Source of the DNA: Gammaproteobacteria bacterium UBA3498
GTDB lineage: Bacteria; Pseudomonadota; Gammaproteobacteria; Pseudomonadales; Pseudohongiellaceae
Reading direction: 5' to 3'
NCBI GenBank assembly: GCA_002377605.1
Contig: DFQD01000212.1
Coordinates: 1-7,140, forward strand
DNA length: 7,140 nucleotides
A model generated the notes under the pieces. It saw only the letters and a list, made by a program, of their open reading frames with translations, was not told the DNA's origin and did not search any database. Positions 1-5,357 of this stretch are shown here, one piece after another. Within the stretch, counting starts at the first letter, position 1. Each line of letters begins with the position of its first letter. A program made the position numbers and the translations under genes.

Positions 1-498
1 GAAAGTAGTGAGCTCCGTTTCGCCATTCGTTACTACCGTGTAACAGATTCTGTTGCGGTAATTGAAGAATATCCTATGCAACAATCCGCGCATTCACGGG
101 ATGAGTCGTTGCATCTTCTAAGGAATATCTTGCGTGCATTAAATATCGATGTTGAAGCCGAAGCATTAACTCCCGAACTATTTAGTTGGCCACTCATTGA
201 GGGGATGACAGAAGAAGATAGTTCTACCAATGCAGCCAGACAGGCTCTGAAGGGGTTTATTGCTGGAAGAAAGGATCAGGATGGATTCAAAAATTTGATT
301 TTGTTTGCAGGAGTTATTGATGATCTACTGGTAGGTCCGGAGAGGGCTGAAAATCGCCGCGACTATCAGATCGAGGATTCTGATATTTTTATTACTATCA
401 CCCAAAGCCTGCAGTTTATGCTGTCTTTTCCTGAATTAAAGAAAGATGTGTGGCATCAATTGCAGCCAGTTCTGTTAAGAATTCAGTCAGCTGATTGA
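1..498 (+). CDS. holD: DNA polymerase III psi subunit-like protein (HolD), 3' part
   Basis: The frame is open from the first base of the window, so this is the C-terminal 165 residues of a longer protein whose start lies to the left. An internal ATG at 76 is unlikely to be the start, because the preceding residues (LRFAIRYYRV, then AVIEEYP) look like conserved strands of the same protein. Later landmarks are FSWPLIEG (about 61-68), ARQALKGFIAGR (79-90) and KNLILFAG (97-104). This pattern matches my recollection of the cryptic psi subunit described in pseudomonads. In that family, psi bridges the clamp loader and chi, linking the replicase to SSB. The position directly before rimI supports the call, since holD and rimI are also adjacent in E. 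coli. The stop is 10 bases before rimI, so the two are probably co-transcribed. The identification rests on remembered motifs and gene order, with no alignment; a conserved hypothetical of other function is the alternative. Confidence 0.62.
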   Translation, partial: ESSELRFAIRYYRVTDSVAVIEEYPMQQSAHSRDESLHLLRNILRALNIDVEAEALTPELFSWPLIEGMTEEDSSTNAARQALKGFIAGRKDQDGFKNLILFAGVIDDLLVGPERAENRRDYQIEDSDIFITITQSLQFMLSFPELKKDVWHQLQPVLLRIQSAD

Positions 499-508
499 AA
501 ATATTTTT

Positions 509-985
509 ATGTTGTCTCAGTCTGAAAGTCAGCTTCATTTTTTTGCTCGCAATATGCGTTATAGTGATGTCGATATTGTTTTAAAAAATGAAGCGGCAGC
601 TTATGATCATCCTTGGAGCAAGCGCGTCGTTATCGACTGCTTGCGGTCTGGCTATCAATGCTGGGTATTGGCAAATAAGCAAAAGATAGTAGCTCATGGA
701 GTCATGTCGGTAGCAATCGGTGAGTGTCATTTGTTAACTCTATGCGTGCATCCGAATTATCAACGCCATGGATATGGGCGGAAGTTATTTAAATTATTGT
801 TAGATCGCGCGTACAAATTGGAAGCATCAGAGTGCTTCCTCGAGGTCAGAACAACTAATGAAGCTGCTATATCGCTTTATCAATCGGTGGGATTTACAGT
901 AATTGGCGAAAGAAAGAACTATTATGCCGGAAATGAGGGTAGAGAAGACGCCTACATAATGTCCCGAGAGTTACCGATTCCCTGA
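509..985 (+). CDS. rimI: Ribosomal protein S18 alanine N-acetyltransferase RimI
   Basis: A 158-residue GNAT-fold acetyltransferase. In this family RimI transfers acetyl from acetyl-CoA to the N-terminal alanine of ribosomal protein S18 in the cytoplasm. The acetyl-CoA loop is QRHGYG at residues 85-90, just after the strand HLLTLCVHP. The CFLEVR strand with Glu112 and the ISLY segment with Tyr124 sit 12 residues apart, like the catalytic Glu103 and Tyr115 of E. coli RimI. The tail NYYAGNEGREDAYIM (137-151) is typical of RimI and separates it from general GNAT proteins. The early HPW (34-36) also fits. The ATG at 509 is used because residues 11-27 align with the usual first strand and helix. 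An in-frame ATG at 554 would cut into that strand. No clear Shine-Dalgarno sequence precedes 509, so translation may be coupled to the upstream psi-like gene ending at 498. Confidence 0.93.
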   Translation: MLSQSESQLHFFARNMRYSDVDIVLKNEAAAYDHPWSKRVVIDCLRSGYQCWVLANKQKIVAHGVMSVAIGECHLLTLCVHPNYQRHGYGRKLFKLLLDRAYKLEASECFLEVRTTNEAAISLYQSVGFTVIGERKNYYAGNEGREDAYIMSRELPIP

Positions 986-987
986 GT

Positions 988-1239
988 TCAGTCTTCAGTT
1001 GCCTTGAAGTGAGTAGCTTTTTGCCAAATACGCGATAACAGCTTTATCAATGCAATTAAGGCAAAAGCGCCGAGCATAATTGATCCTAACATGATTAGCG
1101 TAGCAACCAGTATGCTTAACATTTCTGCTAACGGAATGTTCTGCCAAATAGATAATCCCCATAAGGAAAGCGCGGCAAGAGAGATTCCAGCCAGGATGGC
1201 CGCGGTTTTCTTACGAACGTTTAGTAGTGAAAAGATCAA
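988..1239 (-). CDS. Small two-helix inner-membrane protein, function unknown
   Basis: An 83-residue protein with two strongly hydrophobic segments, about residues 12-31 and 41-66, joined by a short loop (WQNIPLAE). The basic stretch RKK precedes the first helix, and a charged tail with several Lys, Arg and Glu follows the second. This predicts a helical hairpin in the inner membrane with both ends probably in the cytoplasm. There is no ATG: an in-frame TAA lies just upstream (1255-1257), leaving TTG at 1237-1239, or the adjacent ATT, as the start. The gene begins inside the last 29 bases of the zinc-finger gene, so it is probably translated by coupling from the same message. Its stop is only 2 bases from the rimI stop on the other strand. 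I do not recognise a family. Composition and overlap make it a likely real gene, with some doubt left by the non-ATG start. Confidence 0.7.
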   Translation of the reverse strand: MIFSLLNVRKKTAAILAGISLAALSLWGLSIWQNIPLAEMLSILVATLIMLGSIMLGAFALIALIKLLSRIWQKATHFKATED

Positions 1240-1675
1240 AATCTGGCTCGTCGTTTAAGTCAGAGTAGGTTGCTTTGCAGTGTGGAAATTCACTACATCC
1301 CCAGAAAATACCATTCTTGCCTTTGCGTTTAACAAGTAAGTTTCCGCAATTTGGGCAGCGATGAGCAGGTTCTGGAACCCCATTATAATCTGCAAGAGTA
1401 ACTTTACACCCCTTTGAATAGCCACTACAAAACCAATAGTCATCCTTACCCTTGGTTGCTTTGACTAATCTACGAGTACAAATAGGGCAGCGATAGTGTT
1501 CGTCGACTTCAGTTGAAGGTTTTCCCTCCATATCATTGAGCGTGGTTCGACATTCCGGAAAGCCACAGCAGCCCCAAAAAGGGCCCATTTTGCCATCGAT
1601 GCGCCGCATAGGCTTTTTGCATTCAGGGCAATAGTAGGTTCGTTTCGTTGTCGTTTCTGTCTCTGAGGCATTCAT
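1211..1675 (-). CDS. Triple C4 zinc-finger protein of the topoisomerase I C-terminal type
   Basis: A 154-residue protein built almost entirely of three repeats resembling the C4 zinc fingers at the C-terminus of bacterial DNA topoisomerase I (zf-C4_Topoisom). The putative zinc ligands are C16, C19, C36 and C42 (with an extra C37); C63, C66, C83 and C90; and C107, C110, C127 and C133. Each repeat has a CPxC knuckle, a basic hairpin (for example VKRKGKNG) and a FWGCxxFPxC-like second half; the middle repeat deviates with YWFCSGYSKGC. There is no topoisomerase catalytic domain. It resembles E. coli YrdD, a stand-alone topoisomerase-finger protein of unclear role. The inferred function is single-stranded or general nucleic-acid binding. 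The ATG at 1673-1675 has a weak AGAAG 8 bases upstream, and a promoter lies at 1719-1747. It is the first gene of a two-gene unit with the membrane protein that overlaps its end. Confidence 0.88.
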   Translation of the reverse strand: MNASETETTTKRTYYCPECKKPMRRIDGKMGPFWGCCGFPECRTTLNDMEGKPSTEVDEHYRCPICTRRLVKATKGKDDYWFCSGYSKGCKVTLADYNGVPEPAHRCPNCGNLLVKRKGKNGIFWGCSEFPHCKATYSDLNDEPDFDLFTTKRS

Positions 1676-1718
1676 AGCGACATCTTCTAATTAGCTAAGA
1701 GATTGGACTGTATTTTAA

Positions 1719-1747
1719 TTTCTAGACCCGGCTAAGGATGTTGTCAA
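1719..1747 (-). promoter_or_regulatory. Sigma70-type promoter for the zinc-finger/membrane-protein pair
   Basis: Reading the minus strand, an exact -35 TTGACA (1742-1747) is followed after 17 bases by TAGAAA (1719-1724), a 4 of 6 match to the -10 consensus. Transcription would start near 1712, giving a leader of about 35-40 bases before the ATG at 1675. A second AT-rich hexamer, TAAAAT, lies 7 bases further on but at a poor spacing (24). The exact -35, ideal spacer and correct placement are persuasive, though no experiment is implied. Confidence 0.55.
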
Positions 1748-1759
1748 CCCCAGTGGGGT
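1747..1759. repeat. Short inverted repeat abutting the -35 box
   Basis: ACCCC-AGT-GGGGT is a 5-base perfect inverted repeat with a 3-base centre. It touches the upstream edge of the -35 hexamer of the zinc-finger promoter, where a regulator could bind. It lacks a T-run and sits upstream of a promoter, so a terminator role is unlikely. It could be chance. Confidence 0.25.
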
Positions 1760-1977
1760 CGAGATTGCCATTTTAATTCTATGAGTTTATCGATTTCTAT
1801 CTGGTTTGAAAGCATTCATCAAATGTAAGAAAGCTGCGGCCATCTGACATGTTACTGATTTCCACATGTAGAGAGGTCAGGTAAGCTTGGTAGATCTCCA
1901 CTGACAGGGTAATTTTCATACGGTTATGCTGACGGATTTTATACATCGAGCTAATGCTAGCTTCTAACCTGTTTAAA

Positions 1978-1989
1978 TTCTGATCAGAA
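1978..1989. repeat. Perfect 12-base palindrome downstream of hisC
   Basis: TTCTGATCAGAA is perfectly self-complementary and is centred on GATC. As RNA it would form only a 4-pair stem with a 4-base loop and no U-tail, so it is a poor terminator. It could be a binding site for a dimeric protein, or chance. Confidence 0.3.
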
Positions 1990-2006
1990 GTGGAGAAAAT
2001 ATTAAA

Positions 2007-3083
2007 TCAGTTATGAAGAACTCCTCTGAGAGCCCTAAGTAGCGCTTTGTTCTCTTTTTCGGTGCCAATACTAATTCGCAGTTTGTCTTCTAGGCGCGGC
2101 TGTTGGAAATGCCTTACAAGAATATTCTGATCCTTCAAAGCTTGAGAGATATTTATAGCACTGTGGGTAGTTGGCACCTGCGCCAACACAAAATTAGTTT
2201 GGCTAGCGCCAGTAACAAGCCCCAGCTCGTTTAAAGCAACAATTAGATCTGAACGAGAATTACGAATTTTCTCCCAGTTTACCTGAGCGGAGTCCTGTGC
2301 TTGCAGTGCAGCACAAGCTAAGATCTGAGAAACATGATCTGTATTGTAGCTGTCGCGGGTTTTAAACATTATTGGGTTCGCCAATGATTTATTGGAGATA
2401 CCGTAACCAAAACGTAAGCCGGCGAGTGAATAGCCCTTTGAAAGAGTCCTAAGGATTAAAATGTTTTGGTGCGAGTCGATAAGTGGCACGCAGTTATAAG
2501 ACTCTGTGGGATCAACAAAGTCCACGTAGGCTTCGTCTATAACCAGCACACCTTTGAAACTTTCTGCTAGTTCTTCTATATAACTACTAGATAACAGGCA
2601 GCCGGTTGGAGCATGAGGATTTACGAGGATGCACATTTTTGCCCGTGATCGATTCAAAGATTCTCTAAAATCTGTTGGTAGTGTCCAATCATCCCTAAGT
2701 GGTATTTCTTCAAGGTTGCAGTTTTGTACTTCCGCTAACACCGGATAGAGCGAATAAGTAGGTTGAGTAACAATAACTTTGTCACGTGCTTCGACAAAAG
2801 TAGTCAAGGCTAAGCGCAGTAATTCATCACCACCATTGGTCGGTATGATGTTTTCAGCATCGACACCGTGGACATCCGCTGCGATTTGTCGAAAATCTTC
2901 TGCTATTGCTTGTGGATAGCGCCGTAAATCTTCCACATCAATATTTGCCAATGCATCAGCCACGGCAGGACTAGCAGGATAGGGGTTTTCATTTGTGTTT
3001 AGCTTAACGATCGTTCGGTCTTTCGGTTGTTCGCCTGGAACATAACCCTGCATTTTGGCAATATTTTTGCGCTCGAAACTCAT
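2007..3083 (-). CDS. hisC: Histidinol-phosphate aminotransferase HisC
   Basis: A complete 358-residue fold-type I, PLP-dependent aminotransferase, a normal length for HisC. The family converts imidazole acetol-phosphate plus glutamate to histidinol-phosphate plus 2-oxoglutarate in histidine synthesis, in the cytoplasm. Landmarks in order are KLNTNENPYP (27-36), RRYP (54-57), the PLP-phosphate segment TNGGDELL (82-89), VNPHAPTG with Asn155 (154-161), VIDEAYVDF with Asp184 and Tyr187 (181-189), and TLSKGYSLAGLR (213-224). In the last, Lys216 should form the Schiff base with PLP and Arg224 should contact its phosphate. Near the end, RISIGT (336-341) carries the Arg that binds the substrate acid group. 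The start MSFERKNIAKMQGYVPGE is typical; no strong Shine-Dalgarno is seen before the ATG. No other his genes are nearby, so it is an isolated copy. Some HisC paralogues act on aromatic amino acids, so exact substrate preference is not proven. Confidence 0.93.
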   Translation of the reverse strand: MSFERKNIAKMQGYVPGEQPKDRTIVKLNTNENPYPASPAVADALANIDVEDLRRYPQAIAEDFRQIAADVHGVDAENIIPTNGGDELLRLALTTFVEARDKVIVTQPTYSLYPVLAEVQNCNLEEIPLRDDWTLPTDFRESLNRSRAKMCILVNPHAPTGCLLSSSYIEELAESFKGVLVIDEAYVDFVDPTESYNCVPLIDSHQNILILRTLSKGYSLAGLRFGYGISNKSLANPIMFKTRDSYNTDHVSQILACAALQAQDSAQVNWEKIRNSRSDLIVALNELGLVTGASQTNFVLAQVPTTHSAINISQALKDQNILVRHFQQPRLEDKLRISIGTEKENKALLRALRGVLHN

Positions 3084-3158
3084 GTTCAGTGAAGGTGCTT
3101 GTTAAAGAGCGTGAAGGGTATAGCTAAGCCTCTTAGGCGGCAAGCTTGGAACGAAAAA

Positions 3159-3974
3159 TTATTGCGGAGGCAGATAGGTTTCCACTCGTTTGTGCCAACC
3201 TGACAACCACCTTTCTTCGTTTCTTGTTGGAGGGGCATTATTAACTCTGTTGTTTAAGACCTGCTTGGCTGCTCGTACGAAACTATAGAGGGTCATTGGA
3301 GAATTTTCCATCGCGGCTACTACCTGTTTAAGCCCCCAGCCCTGGTTTTGATAGCGTTCACTCGGCGTGAGCCCAGTCCCTTTAAAATGAACATAGTCGA
3401 TCAGTGCATAGGGTCCAGAGGGGGGATGACTGTGAGCGAGCGTATTAAGCAATTGTCGAACTTTTGCTTGCCGATCAATTGGAAAAGAAGTAACGATTTG
3501 TTCCAGTGACTCGCTGAGTCTCTGCACGATGAAATCTATTTGAATCGATTTGGTATCAGCAAGAAATCTGCGGAGTTCCCGGGACTGTTCGCTATCAAAT
3601 TTTTGATAGAAGTCTTCTCGCGACTGCCAGGGTGAATCTAAATGGCTGTCCTCCGTTATCCATGAGGGAGGTTCGACATTTCTTGCCTGATAGTAATTGA
3701 GTAATGCTGGAAAAGTTTCTTCGAAAGGGGAAACTTGTCCTTCTTTAAACCAAATGAAGTGTCCAATACCGAGGGACGGAAATTCTTCGCCTTCATTCCA
3801 GCTAGTCAGGCAATTAAAATTGCCAGCACATTCATTGGCAAAGACCTGTTCTCCTAGCGATTCTAATTCTGATTGTGACAGCTCAAATGCTTGGCCGTAA
3901 GCCATGGTTACCAGTATGTATTGCACTAGTAATAAGCTCAAATATCGGTTCAATCTGCTTCTAGTTACGGTCAC
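3159..3974 (-). CDS. Exported conserved protein with a lysozyme-like N-terminal motif
   Basis: The mature protein seems to be periplasmic. A good signal peptide (RLNRYLSLLLVQYILVTMAYG, broken here as basic RLNR followed by YLSLLLVQYILV) ends near AYG-QA. The only ATG before it is at 4088, which would add 38 unconvincing residues rich in Ser, Phe and Leu. GTG at 3972-3974 (used here, 271 residues) or TTG at 3948-3950 gives a normal signal peptide. Numbering from the GTG, key segments are NECAGNFNCL with Glu48 and Cys49/Cys55, WNEGEEFPSLGIGHFIW (59-75), DYVHFKGTG (193-201), NQGWGLKQVV (210-219) and the Trp-rich tail NEERWLSGWHKRVETY. I recall this set from a conserved, uncharacterised exported family in proteobacteria. 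The Glu followed later by GIGH is reminiscent of GH24-type lysozymes, so peptidoglycan cleavage is a possible role, but that is inference. It lies 75 bases upstream of hisC on the same strand. Confidence 0.8.
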   Translation of the reverse strand: MTVTRSRLNRYLSLLLVQYILVTMAYGQAFELSQSELESLGEQVFANECAGNFNCLTSWNEGEEFPSLGIGHFIWFKEGQVSPFEETFPALLNYYQARNVEPPSWITEDSHLDSPWQSREDFYQKFDSEQSRELRRFLADTKSIQIDFIVQRLSESLEQIVTSFPIDRQAKVRQLLNTLAHSHPPSGPYALIDYVHFKGTGLTPSERYQNQGWGLKQVVAAMENSPMTLYSFVRAAKQVLNNRVNNAPPTRNEERWLSGWHKRVETYLPPQ

Positions 3975-4277
3975 TCCGATTTGATCGACGGATGTAGAGA
4001 AAAGTTTATACTTTAGGCTCAAAAATCTAAATGAGAGGTTGAATTGCAGAGAATTTGGGGCGATTCTCAGGGTAAACTGGCTTTTCATGAATTAGACAGC
4101 GGCTATAACGGAAGCTAATTAAAATTGGATTTTTTGCTGAGGCTTTACGGCTCATTAAATCATTAGTGTGGGTGCGAAATAGCTTTAAGAACGAGCGGTA
4201 TTATAGTCGGAAAAACTTTAATAAAAACAATGATAAATACAACACTGAAATTCGAAACATACGTTTTCCTCGGTATT

Positions 4278-4286
4278 TTATGCACA
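4278..4286 (+). promoter_or_regulatory. DnaA box, exact consensus
   Basis: TTATGCACA fits the DnaA box consensus TTATNCACA at every defined position. It runs directly into AAAAATTA, a context shared with the box at 4386-4394. It lies in an AT-rich non-coding stretch. Confidence 0.55.
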
Positions 4287-4385
4287 AAAATTACCTCGAA
4301 GTCATAAAACCCTTAAAAATAGCGGGTATTATTTTATATCGTTCCTTCCAAAAATCATAAACCATTGATATTTCGAAAGAATACC

Positions 4386-4394
4386 TTTTGCACA
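4386..4394 (+). promoter_or_regulatory. DnaA box-like site, one mismatch
   Basis: TTTTGCACA differs from TTATNCACA only at the third base. It lies exactly 108 bases after the exact box at 4278 and has the same downstream AAAAATTA, which makes a shared origin or function more likely than chance. Confidence 0.4.
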
Positions 4395-4467
4395 AAAATT
4401 AATCAGATTGAGTCACTTTCACAGAATTTCGAGGCTTGAGAGATTTCTTTTGGTTTTATGCCCAGAG

Positions 4468-4490
4468 TTATCCACAGAATCTGTGGACAA
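4468..4490. promoter_or_regulatory. Inverted pair of DnaA boxes
   Basis: The plus strand holds the exact box TTATCCACA (4468-4476). After 5 bases the minus strand holds TTGTCCACA (4482-4490), one mismatch from consensus. The core TCCACAGA and TCTGTGGA are perfectly complementary around a single central base. The arms could pair as a 7-base stem with a 3-base loop, but no T-run follows on either strand, so it is not a rho-independent terminator. The exact match to the strong E. coli-type box favours DnaA binding. Confidence 0.55.
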
Positions 4491-4691
4491 AAATTCAGCT
4501 CACGATAATTATTAAAAACCACTTAATCCTCAATAACTTAGTGGGGTTACTTTAATGTGGTAATTAGCAATAATCGCTAAGTCTTTGTGATAACCTCGAC
4601 TCCATTATGAAACCTGACTACTTCGTCGCCAGATTCTGCCGCAGGCTTAAATATGATATGTTAATTTTCAACATCCTATTGAAGCATCGTA

Positions 4692-5327
4692 ATGATAGAA
4701 CTAACGAGTGAAATTCCTTTCCTTTGGAGGCTCAGTCCGGAGAGCAGTGAAGGCTATTGTTCAGTTTCCATGGTAGTGCCTTGTCCTCCGGAAACAGAAA
4801 TTGCTGATCTCACCATCGAAACCAGCGTTTTAAGTTTATCTTCCGATAGTTCGCGGTCTGAGACCGAAGAGACTCTCGAGTGGAACCAGGAAGACGTCGA
4901 TCTGTTTATCCGTCTGGTTAATCAGAGCCAGATTAATAACAACCAACCAATATCAGAATCGGTGCATGTTGATTTAACTGACCCGGAAATTATTGAAATT
5001 GTCCATATCGTTGCCGCTGCAGGATTCGGCGTTGCTTTTACTTCATTCGGCTTATTGAATGAAGCCGATGGGCGTTTTCCAGTGCACAACTTTGAAATCG
5101 GATCATTTGCATCATTAAATACAGTCAGCGGATTTGTGTCATGTGTCGTGGTGGATGTTGAAGACGATGATGTGGTCTGTGTGCTACTTGATGATATCGA
5201 TGTCCGCTTAATCGAAGATTATGAGCAGCTGTGCTGCCATGATTTGTTATTAGTTAAGCGCATTGATCTGCTACATCCTGAGTTTGCTGAACGCAAATCA
5301 AAACCAAATACTTCCGTTTTACACTAA
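4692..5327 (+). CDS. Acidic protein of unknown function
   Basis: A 211-residue protein I cannot assign to a family. It is very acidic, with about 39 Asp/Glu against about 10 Lys/Arg, and the basic residues concentrate in the last 25. Residues 1-95 are Ser/Glu/Thr-rich and probably partly disordered, with a Glu/Asp run around 57-70. Residues 100-122 (IIEIVHIVAAAGFGVAFTSFGLL region) are hydrophobic and could be a buried helix or a marginal membrane segment. Residues 137-195 alternate strand-like stretches (VSGFVSCVVVDVEDDDVVCVLLDD), suggesting a small beta-barrel. Six cysteines are present, including adjacent C181 and C182. There is no N-terminal signal peptide, so it is probably cytoplasmic. 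The ATG at 4692 has GAAG 7 bases upstream. It follows the DnaA-box region and converges on the cysC-like gene with a 30-base gap. A long uninterrupted frame with normal coding texture supports reality; function is open. Confidence 0.72.
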   Translation: MIELTSEIPFLWRLSPESSEGYCSVSMVVPCPPETEIADLTIETSVLSLSSDSSRSETEETLEWNQEDVDLFIRLVNQSQINNNQPISESVHVDLTDPEIIEIVHIVAAAGFGVAFTSFGLLNEADGRFPVHNFEIGSFASLNTVSGFVSCVVVDVEDDDVVCVLLDDIDVRLIEDYEQLCCHDLLLVKRIDLLHPEFAERKSKPNTSVLH

Positions 5328-5357
5328 GCGATCGCTGCAGTTCTGGGACCGATTCTT

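Larger units (their letters stand above)
1676..2006. other. Gene-free region between hisC and the zinc-finger gene
   Basis: About 330 bases with no credible gene; open frames are very short (for example a 15-codon plus-strand frame from an ATG near 1781). It contains the promoter and inverted repeat described separately, a perfect 12-base palindrome TTCTGATCAGAA (1978-1989) starting 17 bases past the hisC stop, and a small hairpin AGCTA-ATGC-TAGCT (1949-1962). ACATGT occurs twice, at 1847-1852 and 1864-1869. None is followed by a T-run on the minus strand, so no clear rho-independent terminator for hisC is visible. No tRNA, riboswitch or small RNA was recognised. Confidence 0.6.
4281..4495 (+). 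repeat. Three direct copies of ACAAAAATT
   Basis: ACAAAAATT occurs at 4284-4292, 4392-4400 and 4487-4495, spaced 108 and 95 bases apart. For the first two copies the identity extends to 13 bases (TGCACAAAAATTA at 4281-4293 and 4389-4401). Each copy overlaps or abuts a DnaA box or near-box, so the repeats and boxes form one composite pattern. Confidence 0.6.
3975..4691. other. AT-rich divergent intergenic region with DnaA-box cluster
   Basis: About 700 bases between two genes pointing away from each other, visibly richer in A and T than the flanking genes. Bases 3975-4088 are in frame with the exported protein and may belong to it if the ATG at 4088 is used. A 64-codon plus-strand frame at 4166-4360 has the Asn/Lys/Arg/Tyr-heavy composition of translated AT-rich DNA and is not taken as a gene. 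The notable content is the DnaA-box cluster at 4278-4490 with associated repeats. GGTATT occurs at 4197, 4272 and 4325, with an inverted copy (AATACC) ending at 4385. CCTCGAA (4294-4300) and TTCGAGG (4428-4434) form an inverted pair around the centre. There is no GATC site here. A -10-like TATGAT at 4652-4657 lacks a matching -35. Confidence 0.6.

Noticed and set aside
1..498. Annotating the psi-like gene as complete from the ATG at 76
   Set aside because: The frame is open to base 1 and the residues before that ATG look conserved, so the gene enters from the left.
3121..3141. Short inverted repeat GCCT-CTT-AGGC between the exported protein and hisC as a terminator
   Set aside because: Only a 4-base stem and no T-run after it on the minus strand.
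4166..4360. 64-codon plus-strand open frame
   Set aside because: Composition (Asn, Lys, Arg, Tyr, Phe) is what AT-rich non-coding DNA gives when translated; no ribosome binding site, no domain, and it crosses an exact DnaA box.
4471..4495. Hairpin followed by AAAAA as a rho-independent terminator
   Set aside because: The stem is real, but the A-run lies after it on the plus strand and no T-run follows on either strand; both boxes match DnaA sites instead.
5327..5336. AGCGATCGCT palindrome between the convergent genes as terminator or HIP1-like repeat
   Set aside because: No T-run on either side, only one copy in the window, and it overlaps the stop region of the acidic-protein gene; probably chance.
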